This document shows, piece after piece, positions 50,897 to 59,548 of a stretch of DNA of 64,000 nucleotides. The position numbers and the translations under genes were made by a program. Numbering within the stretch: position 1 is the stretch's first letter; each line of letters starts with the position of its first letter. The notes beneath the pieces were generated by a model that worked only from the letters and a program-made list of their open reading frames with translations, made no database searches and was not told where the DNA came from. Source of the stretch: Kosakonia sp. SMBL-WEM22 (GTDB taxonomy: Bacteria > Pseudomonadota > Gammaproteobacteria > Enterobacterales > Enterobacteriaceae); assembly GCF_014490785.1 (NCBI RefSeq), contig NZ_CP051488.1, positions 1,922,001 to 1,986,000 on the forward strand, read 5' to 3'.

Positions 50897-53800
50897 TTAC
50901 TCGACTGCTGGCGGCTTAGTGGCCGGCGCGGTGGCGGTATGCGTGGCGCTGTGGCCGCCCGCAGAACCTTTACCATCGAAGTTGAACGCCGGGCGAACCC
51001 AATCGCTGTGGCGCGGTGCTTCCTGTACATACGCAGGGGCAGGCGCTTTGGTCATCGGCGCGGTTGCATGGGCGTGTACAACTACCGGTGCGTCGGCTTT
51101 CACCGGCGCAGGCGCTTCAGCTTTCACCGGCGCAGGCGCTTCAGCTTTCGCCGCAGCAGGGGCTTCGGCTTGCGCTGGAACAGGCGCTTCAACTTTCGCC
51201 GGCGCAACTTCTTCCTCAGCCGGTGCAGACGCAGCCTCTTCCTTCACTGGCTCGGCCTCTTCGACAACCTGCTCTGCAACAGGGCGATCTTCTTCAGCAA
51301 TCAGCTGTGGCTGTTCGTCTACCGGGGCAGAGATCGCTTCCGGATGGGTCGTTTCAACCTCGACCGGCGCTGGCTCTGCAACCGCTGCCTGCGGTTCAAC
51401 CACTTCTGGCTGCTCGCTAACAGGCGCGGCTTCAACCGGAGCCTGCGGCTCAACAACATCAGCCTGCGCGGCGGTGACCAGCTGTGCTTCCGCTACGGCA
51501 GGGGCAACTTCATGCTCTGGTGCATGCTGCTGCTCGGTTTCCAGCGCGCTAGTGTGCTGGATCTCTTGCTGCTCTTCCTGCGCACGTGGCACCGGATAGC
51601 GAACCCATACTTTACCGGAAGCCATCTCCGGCGAGGCGCAGGCAACGGTCAGCGGCATTGCGGACTGTACCGGGTAGCGCTCGTCACGGTAGCGACGGCG
51701 GCGTTGACCGCTGACGCGCAGGTGACGCGGGGAGCGGCGTGAGCGGCGCGGCATGGTGTTTTCACGCGCTTCGCCGTTCTCTTCCTGCTCATGAACCGGC
51801 GCGTTTTCAGCCACAGCTGGCAGATCGAGTTTCGCCACCTGAGTATGCTGCTGCTCCGGTGCGCTCTCCACGACGGTTTCGTCGACCACGGTTTCAGCAC
51901 GGTTATCATCGATGCGTACTTTCTGGCTCAGCTGACGCTGTTTGCGGCGCGGCATTACCTGAACACGCTCTTCCTGTTCCGTCTCCTGAGCTGGCAGCTC
52001 TTCGCGGTTCAGCTCTTTGACTTCCTGCTGCGCCTGACGCTTATCATCGCCACGGCGACGGTTGCGTTCACGACGCGACGGCTGCTGCTCGTCGCGGGTT
52101 TTCGCTTTATCCGACTCGTCTGTGACGGTGTTCTGGCGTGGCTCGCGATTTTCCGCGTTCTGCTGCGGTTTTTCGCGGCGGTTACGGCGGTTATCTTCGC
52201 GACCTTCGCGGCTCTCACGACCCTCGCGGTTATCACGATTATCGCGGCTTTCGCGACCTTCACGCCCCTCGTTGCCTTCGCTACGGGAGTCACGGCGATC
52301 GTTACGGTCGCGACGGTTGTTTTGACGCGGTTTACGGCGCTCCTGCGTACGCTCAGGTTTCGCCTCTTTCTTCTCTTCCTTCACTTCAACCGGCGCAGGC
52401 GCTTCTTCGCCAGCGAAGAGGTTTTTCAGGGCAGAGACGATGCGGCCAAACAGACCCGGTGCTGCGGTTGAGGTGGCGGCAGGCTGTGCCTGGGCTGCGG
52501 GTACAGGCTCCTGGGCTTGCGGCACAGGCGGCACGTCCGGCATCACAAAGGTTGCGAGGGCAGGCTGCTCAGGCAGTTTACGCTCGGCATACTCCTCTTC
52601 GGATGGCAGCGCCATCTCCTCTTCATGCAGCTTCGGCAGCAGGTAGCTGAGGGTTGGCGTCTCTTCGCCTTTACGGACGCGCAGCACCGAGTAGTGCGGC
52701 GTTTCCATCTGATCGTTCGGCACGATGACGCAGCGCACGCCGCCCTGACGGGCTTCGATAGCGCTGACGGCGGCACGTTTTTCGTTCAGCAGGTAAGAGG
52801 CAACAGGCACCGGCACAATAGCGTGCACTTCCTGGGTGTTCTCTTTCAGCGCTTCTTCTTCAATCAGACGCAGAATGGAGAGCGACAGGGATTCGTTGTC
52901 ACGGATGGTACCCGTACCGCTACAGCGCGGGCAGACGTGATGGCTGGACTCACCCAGCGACGGGCTAAGACGCTGGCGGGACATCTCCAGCAGGCCGAAG
53001 CGGGAGATATGGCTGATCTGAATACGCGCGCGATCCTGACGTACCGCTTCACGCAGACGGTTTTCAACCGCGCGCTGGTGGCGGACTGGGGTCATATCGA
53101 TAAAGTCGATAACGATCAGGCCGCCGAGGTCGCGCAGACGCAGCTGGCGAGCAATCTCATCTGCCGCTTCGAGGTTGGTATTAAACGCCGTCTCTTCAAT
53201 ATCGCCGCCGCGGGTTGCGCGAGCGGAGTTGATATCGATGGCGGTCAGCGCTTCAGTGCTGTCGATAACAATCGAGCCGCCGGACGGCAGACGCACTTCA
53301 CGCTGGAAGGCGGATTCGATTTGCGACTCAATCTGATAGTGGCTGAACAGCGGGATTTCACCGGTGTAGAGCTTAATTTTGCTGCTGAAATCCGGACGGC
53401 CCAGCGCAGCGATATGCTGGCGAGCCAGCTCAAGCACTTTCGGGTTATCAATCAGAATTTCACCAATGTCCTGGCGCAGATAGTCGCGGAAGGCGCGAAC
53501 GATAACGTTGCTCTCCTGATGAATCAGGAAGGGAGCCGGGCGGCTCTCTGCGGCTTTCTGGATCGCTTCCCAGTGTTTCAGGCGGAAGCTGAGATCCCAC
53601 TGCAGCGCTTCGGCAGATTTGCCGACGCCTGCGGTACGCACGATAAGACCCATGCCATCCGGCAGTTCAAGGCTAGACAGCGCCTCTTTCAGCTCGGTAC
53701 GGTCGTCGCCTTCGATACGGCGAGAGATGCCGCCCGCCCGCGGGTTATTCGGCATCAGAACGAGGTAACTACCGGCGAGGCTGATAAAGGTGGTCAGCGC

Positions 53801-54142
53801 TGCGCCTTTGTTGCCGCGCTCTTCTTTGTCAATCTGGACGATAACTTCCTGGCCTTCACGCAGCACATCTTTGATGTTCGGACGGCCATGCGCGTTGTAG
53901 TTGGCGGGGAAGTATTCGCGGGCGATCTCTTTGAGGGGGAGGAAACCGTGACGTTCAGCGCCGTAGTCAACGAAGGCAGCTTCAAGGCTCGGTTCAATGC
54001 GGGTAATTTTACCTTTGTAGATATTGGCTTTTTTCTGTTCATGCCCGGGGCTTTCGATATCCAGGTCGTACAGACGTTGCCCATCAACAAGTGCGACACG
54101 CAACTCTTCTTGCTGAGTTGCGTTGATTAACATTCTTTTCAT
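50897..54142 (-). CDS. rne: Ribonuclease E
   Basis: 1081 residues (E. coli 1061), essential endoribonuclease and degradosome scaffold. Catalytic half: S1 domain (about 35-125), DNase I-like site with D303 (AIDINSA) and D346 (VIDFIDM), and the Zn-link CPRC. C-terminal half, disordered: membrane anchor GLFGRIVSALKNLFAGEE (segment A), Arg-rich AR1 (RRKPRQNNRRDRNDRR and RES/DNR repeats), AR2 (RRSRRSPRHLRVSGQRRRRY), then Ala/Pro/Glu-rich repeats and the PNPase-binding tail (SDWVRPAFNFDGKGSAGGH). The extra length lies in the Ala-Pro-Glu repeats, encoded by 24-bp tandem repeats near 51097-51144. Confidence 0.97.
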   Translation of the reverse strand: MKRMLINATQQEELRVALVDGQRLYDLDIESPGHEQKKANIYKGKITRIEPSLEAAFVDYGAERHGFLPLKEIAREYFPANYNAHGRPNIKDVLREGQEVIVQIDKEERGNKGAALTTFISLAGSYLVLMPNNPRAGGISRRIEGDDRTELKEALSSLELPDGMGLIVRTAGVGKSAEALQWDLSFRLKHWEAIQKAAESRPAPFLIHQESNVIVRAFRDYLRQDIGEILIDNPKVLELARQHIAALGRPDFSSKIKLYTGEIPLFSHYQIESQIESAFQREVRLPSGGSIVIDSTEALTAIDINSARATRGGDIEETAFNTNLEAADEIARQLRLRDLGGLIVIDFIDMTPVRHQRAVENRLREAVRQDRARIQISHISRFGLLEMSRQRLSPSLGESSHHVCPRCSGTGTIRDNESLSLSILRLIEEEALKENTQEVHAIVPVPVASYLLNEKRAAVSAIEARQGGVRCVIVPNDQMETPHYSVLRVRKGEETPTLSYLLPKLHEEEMALPSEEEYAERKLPEQPALATFVMPDVPPVPQAQEPVPAAQAQPAATSTAAPGLFGRIVSALKNLFAGEEAPAPVEVKEEKKEAKPERTQERRKPRQNNRRDRNDRRDSRSEGNEGREGRESRDNRDNREGRESREGREDNRRNRREKPQQNAENREPRQNTVTDESDKAKTRDEQQPSRRERNRRRGDDKRQAQQEVKELNREELPAQETEQEERVQVMPRRKQRQLSQKVRIDDNRAETVVDETVVESAPEQQHTQVAKLDLPAVAENAPVHEQEENGEARENTMPRRSRRSPRHLRVSGQRRRRYRDERYPVQSAMPLTVACASPEMASGKVWVRYPVPRAQEEQQEIQHTSALETEQQHAPEHEVAPAVAEAQLVTAAQADVVEPQAPVEAAPVSEQPEVVEPQAAVAEPAPVEVETTHPEAISAPVDEQPQLIAEEDRPVAEQVVEEAEPVKEEAASAPAEEEVAPAKVEAPVPAQAEAPAAAKAEAPAPVKAEAPAPVKADAPVVVHAHATAPMTKAPAPAYVQEAPRHSDWVRPAFNFDGKGSAGGHSATHTATAPATKPPAVE

Positions 54143-54522
54143 CGTAACTTACTCATTATTCTTACATTGACGACTAAGCTGCGGGCAAGATTATGCCTTT
54201 CCGGGGAGAACCGATGGCCTCGAGTCTATTCCGCGTCGCCAACCTCACGGTTGTCGCTCGCTTAAGAGGCGCAGTGTGTCGGTTGCCTGCATTTCCTGTG
54301 GAAAATACAGCGCAATTATTAGGGGAACAGCCTGGGAAAAACTCTCCAGAGAAGATTCCATCTACCGGTAAGGACTGCAACCCGCAGCCCGCTAACTGCC
54401 TGAAAGCTCAATACGTCTTACGCCATTGCTGCGTGTATGATCGGACAGGCAAAACTGGTCATTCCGCTCATTTACTTGTTTTAGCAAAATTCAACACGGA
54501 AAACGGCAACATTATTCCCTGC
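54143..54522 (-). promoter_or_regulatory. rne 5' untranslated leader (autoregulatory)
   Basis: The minus strand from about 54522 to the rne ATG agrees closely with the E. coli rne leader as I remember it (about 361 nt). Conserved blocks include AGCGGGCTGCGGGTTGCAGT and the last 40 nt before ATG. In E. coli hairpins hp2/hp3 here let RNase E cut its own mRNA. A TATAAC -10 (54535-54530) fits the main promoter. Hairpin borders were not computed. Confidence 0.75.
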
Positions 54523-54714
54523 GAACCCTGTTATAGCAAGCTGACTTTTACCATTTATCACCCGGTTACTCACAGTTTCTTCACCTTTGCACGGAGATTG
54601 GTTTAATAACCACCGACTCAACGGTGTGAAACGCTGTTTACCGAATGTAATAGTCAATATAAGCATATAAAAATGAGTGGCGCTATTTAGCGTGGCTATT
54701 TAGAATCGCCTCCC
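54523..54714. other. rne/rluC divergent promoter region
   Basis: AT-rich sequence also well conserved with E. coli (further upstream rne promoters there). The rluC promoter should lie near its right end, where TATAAG and TATAAAAATG occur. A small reading frame crossing this region and the leader (54193-54606) is not considered a gene. Confidence 0.6.
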
Positions 54715-55668
54715 ATGAAAACTGAGACACTAACCGTAAAATTTGTTGCTATCACCGCAGACGAAGCGGGGCAACGCATCGATAACTTTTTGCGTACGCA
54801 GTTAAAGGGCGTACCGAAGAGCATGATCTACCGTATTTTGCGTAAAGGCGAAGTACGAGTGAACAAAAAGCGCGTAAAACCAGAGTATAAACTGGAAGAT
54901 GGCGATGAGATTCGTATCCCGCCGGTGCGCGTTGCCGAAAAAGAAGAAGAGGCGGTCTCCCCGCACCTGCAAAAGGTCGCCCAGCTTAAGGACGTCATCC
55001 TCTACGAAGATGATCATATTCTGGTGCTGAATAAACCCTCTGGCACGGCGGTACACGGCGGTAGCGGCCTCAGTTTTGGTGTGATCGAAGGGCTGCGTGC
55101 GTTGCGCCCGGAAGCGCGCTTCCTCGAACTGGTTCATCGCCTCGATCGCGATACCTCCGGCGTGCTGCTGGTGGCGAAAAAGCGCTCGGCGCTGCGTTCG
55201 CTCCATGAGCAGCTGCGCGGCAAAGAGATGCAGAAAGATTACCTGGCGCTGGTGCGCGGTCAGTGGCAATCCCACGTGAAAACCGTACAGGCACCGTTGC
55301 TGAAAAATATTCTGCAGAGCGGCGAGCGGATTGTGCGGGTGAACAGCGAAGGTAAGCCGTCGGAAACACGCTTCAAGGTGGAAGAGCGCTACGCTTTCGC
55401 CACGCTGGTTCGCTGCAGCCCGGTAACGGGGCGTACGCATCAAATTCGCGTCCATACCCAGCATGCGGGGCATCCGATCGCCTTTGACGACCGCTACGGC
55501 GACCGCGAGTTTGATAAGCAGCTCGCCTCAACCGGCCTGTCGCGCCTCTTCCTGCACGCAGCGGCACTGAAGTTTACCCACCCGGCAACCGGCGAGACGC
55601 TGCGCATCGAAGCGCCGCTCGACAATGCCCTCAAGCACTGCCTGACGACGCTGCGTAACGCAAAGTAA
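54715..55668 (+). CDS. rluC: 23S rRNA pseudouridine(955/2504/2580) synthase
   Basis: 317 residues (E. coli 319). N-terminal S4 RNA-binding domain (RIDNFLRTQLKGVPKSMIYR), then the RluA-type catalytic domain with nucleophile D144 in HRLDRDTSG and the motif GRTHQIRVH. Starts at ATG 54715, divergent from rne, as in E. coli. Confidence 0.96.
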   Translation: MKTETLTVKFVAITADEAGQRIDNFLRTQLKGVPKSMIYRILRKGEVRVNKKRVKPEYKLEDGDEIRIPPVRVAEKEEEAVSPHLQKVAQLKDVILYEDDHILVLNKPSGTAVHGGSGLSFGVIEGLRALRPEARFLELVHRLDRDTSGVLLVAKKRSALRSLHEQLRGKEMQKDYLALVRGQWQSHVKTVQAPLLKNILQSGERIVRVNSEGKPSETRFKVEERYAFATLVRCSPVTGRTHQIRVHTQHAGHPIAFDDRYGDREFDKQLASTGLSRLFLHAAALKFTHPATGETLRIEAPLDNALKHCLTTLRNAK

Positions 55669-55699
55669 GCGCTTTCCCCTCCGTCATGGAGGGGACCGC

Positions 55700-56851
55700 T
55701 TACGGCTTCAGCCACCTGTCCAGCCACGGAAAGACCTCATCCTGCTGCTGTTGATAAAAAACATGGCCCAGCTCCGGCCAGCTTTTCGTCACCAGTTTAT
55801 CCTCGGCATGCTGCGACGCCCAGACGCGGTGTACTTTCTCAAAGGCCTCTTCGACCGCCTGCGGCGGGAAGAGCTTATCTTTGCCGCCGCTGAAGATCAG
55901 CATCGGCTTCGGCGCAGCGATGCTGGCGAGGTCGGGAATATCCATCAGCGCTGGCATACCAGGGTGCAACATATAAAAGGCGGACTGCCCGCGCAGCACA
56001 TTATTACCGGGTTGCATCAGGCCGTTGTAAGTGCCGAACCATGAAATCACCGCCGTTGCGGCCACCTTGTCGTTGAGGGCAGCCAGTTGCCAGGCGCGGA
56101 AACCGCCCATTGAGAAGCCCAGCACGCCGACGCGCTTGCTGTCGACCCCCGCATGGGCGGCGATAAAATCGACGGTGCGCATATCTTCATATGCTACTTC
56201 GCCCGCAAGGGATCGGCCCAGATTGAAGTAGTTGCTGGCCAGCGCCTGCTGCTGTTCATAGACCATCGGGCCGCGATCGCCCCAGCCGGGGCTGTCGATG
56301 GCGATCACCGCATATCCACGCTGTGCCAGCTCGTCACCGATAAATTTCCCGCTAAAGAACTTATCCGCCCATGCCTGCGCACTGGCGAGCTTTTTAGCAT
56401 CGTTCCATGGTTTGATGAGCTTCTCTTTGCCTATATCAAATTTCGAACCGTGATCGTGCAGCAGCACGACTGCTGGATGAGGGCCGGGCGTTTTCGGCAT
56501 CAGCAGCAAGGCCGAAATGCGGTTGTCGTCAGTAATGTTCAGCGCCAGTTTTTCGGCGGTGTAGCTGCCGCGATCCTCTTTACTGATTGTTTCAGGCGCG
56601 AAGATTTTAGTGGCATCGGGGGTGAGCAGGGCGGCACGAAAGCGCTGACGGCTCTCTGTTTGCCATTGATTAAAATCGGTGTAATGGCCGGAGAGCCAGG
56701 AGTCCGGGTAGAGCATATGCGCTTTCAGCGCGGGCCAGCTTGCCGGGAGATTGCCCTCGACAACGCCCTCGGTTTGCCACGTCTCTTGCGCACTGGCCGC
56801 AGCGGAAATCAGTAACGCGGCGGCCAGCGCCCCTTTGCATGACATCTTCAT
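55700..56851 (-). CDS. Exported alpha/beta hydrolase (dienelactone hydrolase / acetyl-esterase type)
   Basis: 383 residues. Sec signal KGALAAALLISAAASA predicts periplasmic location. Alpha/beta-hydrolase core: oxyanion region LLHDHGSKFD, nucleophile elbow G-F-S247-M-G-G, acid in FSGGKDKLFPP and catalytic His in ELGHVF. The family includes xylan acetyl-esterase-like enzymes of unknown substrate (Abhydrolase_7 / DLH-like). It is not present between rluC and yceF in E. coli. Neighbours on both sides are core genes, so it looks like a single-gene insertion. Confidence 0.8.
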   Translation of the reverse strand: MKMSCKGALAAALLISAAASAQETWQTEGVVEGNLPASWPALKAHMLYPDSWLSGHYTDFNQWQTESRQRFRAALLTPDATKIFAPETISKEDRGSYTAEKLALNITDDNRISALLLMPKTPGPHPAVVLLHDHGSKFDIGKEKLIKPWNDAKKLASAQAWADKFFSGKFIGDELAQRGYAVIAIDSPGWGDRGPMVYEQQQALASNYFNLGRSLAGEVAYEDMRTVDFIAAHAGVDSKRVGVLGFSMGGFRAWQLAALNDKVAATAVISWFGTYNGLMQPGNNVLRGQSAFYMLHPGMPALMDIPDLASIAAPKPMLIFSGGKDKLFPPQAVEEAFEKVHRVWASQHAEDKLVTKSWPELGHVFYQQQQDEVFPWLDRWLKP

Positions 56852-56936
56852 TAGTATCCCTCAAATTAAAACGATGTTTTAATATTTGGGGTGACTCTAC
56901 AGGTCGTTTACTAAACAATCTGTGATCGCTTAAGCA

Positions 56937-57521
56937 TTAGCTTAACAATGGGTTGCGCTCCTCACGCCGCAGCATCTGGCAAAGCGCAATCAGCGGCAGG
57001 CCGACCAGCGTATTTGGGTCGCGCCCTTCAAGGCGTTCGAACAGCGCGATGCCCAGTCCTTCGCTTTTAAAACTCCCGGCACAATTAAGCGGACGCTCTT
57101 TACGTACATAATCCTCAATCTCCTGCTCATTTAAATGGCGGAAGTGGACATCGAAGGGTTCGCACTCCGTTTGTAGATGCCCGGTCGCCGAATTATAAAG
57201 CGCCAGGCCCGTATAGAAGGTGACAATATTGCCGCTCGCTTTCAGCAATTGTTGGCGAGCATTCTCTTCCGTATGCGGTTTGCCGTTAATTTCGCCATTT
57301 AGTACGCACACCTGGTCGGAGCCAATTATTAGGTGATGCGGATATTTCTCCGCCAGCGACTGCGCTTTTTGCTGAGCAAGGCGCAGCACAAGGTGGCGGG
57401 GCGTTTCACCGGGGTGTGGCGTTTCATCGGTTTGCGGCGCTGCGCACTCAAAGGGCAGGCCAAGTTTTTCCAGCAAGGCGCGACGATAGGGTGAAGTTGA
57501 AGCAAGAATAAGAGGAGACAT
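56937..57521 (-). CDS. yceF: 7-methyl-GTP pyrophosphatase (Maf family) YceF
   Basis: 194 residues, same length as E. coli YceF. House-cleaning nucleotide pyrophosphatase that prefers m7GTP. The Maf motif LILASTSPYRRALLEKL at the N-terminus, IIGSDQV, and FKSEGLGIALFERLEGRDPNTLVGLP are intact. Divergent from yceD across 141 bp. Confidence 0.95.
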   Translation of the reverse strand: MSPLILASTSPYRRALLEKLGLPFECAAPQTDETPHPGETPRHLVLRLAQQKAQSLAEKYPHHLIIGSDQVCVLNGEINGKPHTEENARQQLLKASGNIVTFYTGLALYNSATGHLQTECEPFDVHFRHLNEQEIEDYVRKERPLNCAGSFKSEGLGIALFERLEGRDPNTLVGLPLIALCQMLRREERNPLLS

Positions 57522-57624
57522 ATTTTTTCCACCAAATATGGCTTAACGATGAGAGGCAAATTAAACTGTAGGCCGCAATGTGTGCGAATAATTGGCAAAA
57601 GGCAACCGCAGGCTGCCTTTTTCT

Positions 57625-57653
57625 TTGACTCTATGACGTTACAAAGTTAATAT
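57625..57653 (+). promoter_or_regulatory. Sigma-70 promoter of yceD-rpmF-plsX-fab cluster
   Basis: TTGACT, 17-bp spacer, TAATAT, then the GC-rich discriminator GCGCGCCC as at growth-rate or stringently controlled promoters. The -10 ends only 9 bp before the yceD ATG. Confidence 0.8.
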
Positions 57654-57662
57654 GCGCGCCCT

Positions 57663-58184
57663 ATGCAAAAGGTAAAATTACCCCTGACTCTTGATCCGGT
57701 TCGTACCGCTCAAAAACGCCTTGATTATGAGGGTGTCTACACTCTCGATCAGGTCGAGCGCGTCGCCGAATCTGTTGTCAGCGTAGAAACTGATGTGGAG
57801 TGCTCCATGTCGTTTGCTATCGATAATCAGCGTCTGGCGGTGTTAACCGGCGATGCGAAGGTTACGGTAGCGCTCGAGTGCCAGCGCTGCGGGAAACCGT
57901 TCACCCATCATGTCTACACAACGTATTGTTTTAGTCCTGTGCGTTCAGACGAACAGGCTGAAGCACTGCCGGAAGCGTATGAGCCGATTGAGGTTAACGA
58001 ATTCGGCGAAATCGATCTGCGGGCGTTGGTTGAGGATGAAATCATTCTCTCCCTGCCTGTAGTTCCGGTGCATGATTCTGAACACTGTGAAGTGTCCGAG
58101 GCGGACATGGTCTTTGGGGAGTTGCCTGATGAAGCGCAAAAACCCAATCCATTTGCCGTATTAGCCAGCTTAAAGCGTAAGTAA
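57663..58184 (+). CDS. yceD: DUF177 protein YceD (23S rRNA accumulation protein)
   Basis: 173 residues, same length as E. coli YceD. Metal-site-like cysteines occur in LECQRCGKPF. The plant and bacterial family is linked to 23S rRNA accumulation and ribosome assembly; it precedes rpmF (L32) in most bacteria. ATG 57663 lies at or next to the predicted transcription start, so the mRNA may be leaderless. rpmF follows after 16 nt. Confidence 0.94.
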   Translation: MQKVKLPLTLDPVRTAQKRLDYEGVYTLDQVERVAESVVSVETDVECSMSFAIDNQRLAVLTGDAKVTVALECQRCGKPFTHHVYTTYCFSPVRSDEQAEALPEAYEPIEVNEFGEIDLRALVEDEIILSLPVVPVHDSEHCEVSEADMVFGELPDEAQKPNPFAVLASLKRK

Positions 58185-58200
58185 TTGAGGAGTAAGGTCC

Positions 58201-58374
58201 ATGGCCGTACAACAGAATAAACCAACCCGTTCCAAACGTGGCATGCGTCGTTCCCATGACGCGCTGACCGCAGTCACCAGCCTGTCTGTAGACAAAACTT
58301 CTGGTGAAACCCACCTGCGTCACCACATGACCGCTGACGGTTTCTACCGCGGTCGCAAGGTTATCACTAAGTAA
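58201..58374 (+). CDS. rpmF: 50S ribosomal protein L32
   Basis: 57 residues, same as E. coli: MAVQQNKPTRSKRGMRRSHD at the start, then HHMTADGFYRGRKVITK at the end. Too short to stand out by length but clear by sequence. TTGAGGAG lies upstream of the ATG. Co-transcribed with yceD and, at least partly, plsX and the fab genes. Confidence 0.98.
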   Translation: MAVQQNKPTRSKRGMRRSHDALTAVTSLSVDKTSGETHLRHHMTADGFYRGRKVITK

Positions 58375-58453
58375 TCACGCGCAAGCGTGATGAAGCTTAG
58401 TGAGGCTTTCCCCGCTCTGGCGGGGATAAACCGAACCAGGCTCTGACGATACC

Positions 58454-59542
58454 TTGACACGTCTAACCCTGGCGTTAGATGTCATGGGGGGCGATTTTGG
58501 CCCCTCCGTGACAGTGCCTGCAGCTTTGCAGGCACTGAATTCTAATTCGCAGCTTACTCTCCTGTTAGTCGGCGATCCCGACGCAATCACGCCATTACTT
58601 GCCAAAGCTGATTTCGAGCAGCGCTCTCGCCTGCTTGTTGTTCCCGCACAGTCAGTTATTGCCAGTGATGCGCGCGCGGCGCAGGCGATCCGAAATAGCC
58701 GCGGTACGTCAATGCGTATCGCGCTGGAGCTGGTGAAAGAGGGGCGCGCTCAGGCCTGCGTTAGCGCAGGCAATACCGGGGCGTTGATGGGGCTGGCGAA
58801 ATTATTGCTCAAACCCCTCGATGGCATTGAGCGTCCGGCGCTGGTGACGGTGTTGCCGCATCAGCAAAAAGGTAAGACCGTGGTGCTCGACCTGGGTGCT
58901 AATGTAGATTGTGACAGTACGATGCTGGCACAATTTGCCGTAATGGGGGCCGTTATGGCGGAGGAGATCCTTGAGATTGCCAATCCGCGCGTCGCTCTGC
59001 TCAATATCGGTGAAGAAGAGAGCAAAGGGCATGACAATATTCGCGAAGCCGCGACGTTGTTACGCGAAGCGTCCTCCATCAACTACATTGGTTACCTGGA
59101 AGCGAACGAATTATTAACCGGCAAGACGGATGTGCTGGTGTGTGACGGCTTTACCGGAAACGTCACGCTGAAAACTATGGAAGGGGTTGTCAGAATGTTT
59201 CTTTCGCTGCTGAAATCTCAGGGCGAGGGAACAAAAAGGGCGTGGTGGCTCATTTTACTCAAACGTTGGTTACAAAAAAGTCTGATAAGTCGATTCAGCC
59301 ACCTCAACCCCGACCAGTATAATGGTGCCTGTCTGTTAGGATTGCGCGGCACAGTGATTAAAAGTCACGGCGCAGCCAATCAGCGCGCGTTTTGCGTTGC
59401 GATTGAGCAGGCAGTGCAGGCGGTGCAGCGGCAAGTCCCACAGCGGATTGCCGCTCGCCTGGAATCTGTGTACATCGCGTCGGCTTCGTCTGCACTGGGC
59501 GACGAAAGCAAGAACGTATGTATATTATCCAAGAGTGACTGA
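58454..59542 (+). CDS. plsX: Phosphate acyltransferase PlsX
   Basis: 362 residues (E. coli 356). Converts acyl-ACP plus phosphate to acyl-phosphate for phospholipid synthesis; peripheral on the inner membrane. N-terminal TRLTLALDVMGGDFGPSV is the family hallmark. The start codon is TTG (58454), with only a weak SD; this matches the E. coli protein start. The last 20 or so residues (after RLESVY) do not resemble E. coli PlsX and may reflect normal C-terminal variation or a frameshift. Confidence 0.95.
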   Translation: MTRLTLALDVMGGDFGPSVTVPAALQALNSNSQLTLLLVGDPDAITPLLAKADFEQRSRLLVVPAQSVIASDARAAQAIRNSRGTSMRIALELVKEGRAQACVSAGNTGALMGLAKLLLKPLDGIERPALVTVLPHQQKGKTVVLDLGANVDCDSTMLAQFAVMGAVMAEEILEIANPRVALLNIGEEESKGHDNIREAATLLREASSINYIGYLEANELLTGKTDVLVCDGFTGNVTLKTMEGVVRMFLSLLKSQGEGTKRAWWLILLKRWLQKSLISRFSHLNPDQYNGACLLGLRGTVIKSHGAANQRAFCVAIEQAVQAVQRQVPQRIAARLESVYIASASSALGDESKNVCILSKSD

Positions 59543-59548
59543 GCGCAC

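Noticed and set aside
52517..54130. 537-codon open frame on the plus strand antisense to rne
   Set aside because: It mirrors the codon pattern of the conserved catalytic half of RNase E, has no SD or recognisable domain, and such antisense frames are common opposite GC-rich genes.
54193..54606. 137-codon frame in the rne leader / rluC upstream region
   Set aside because: It overlaps the conserved rne 5' UTR; the conservation is of RNA and promoter sequence, and no SD precedes the frame.
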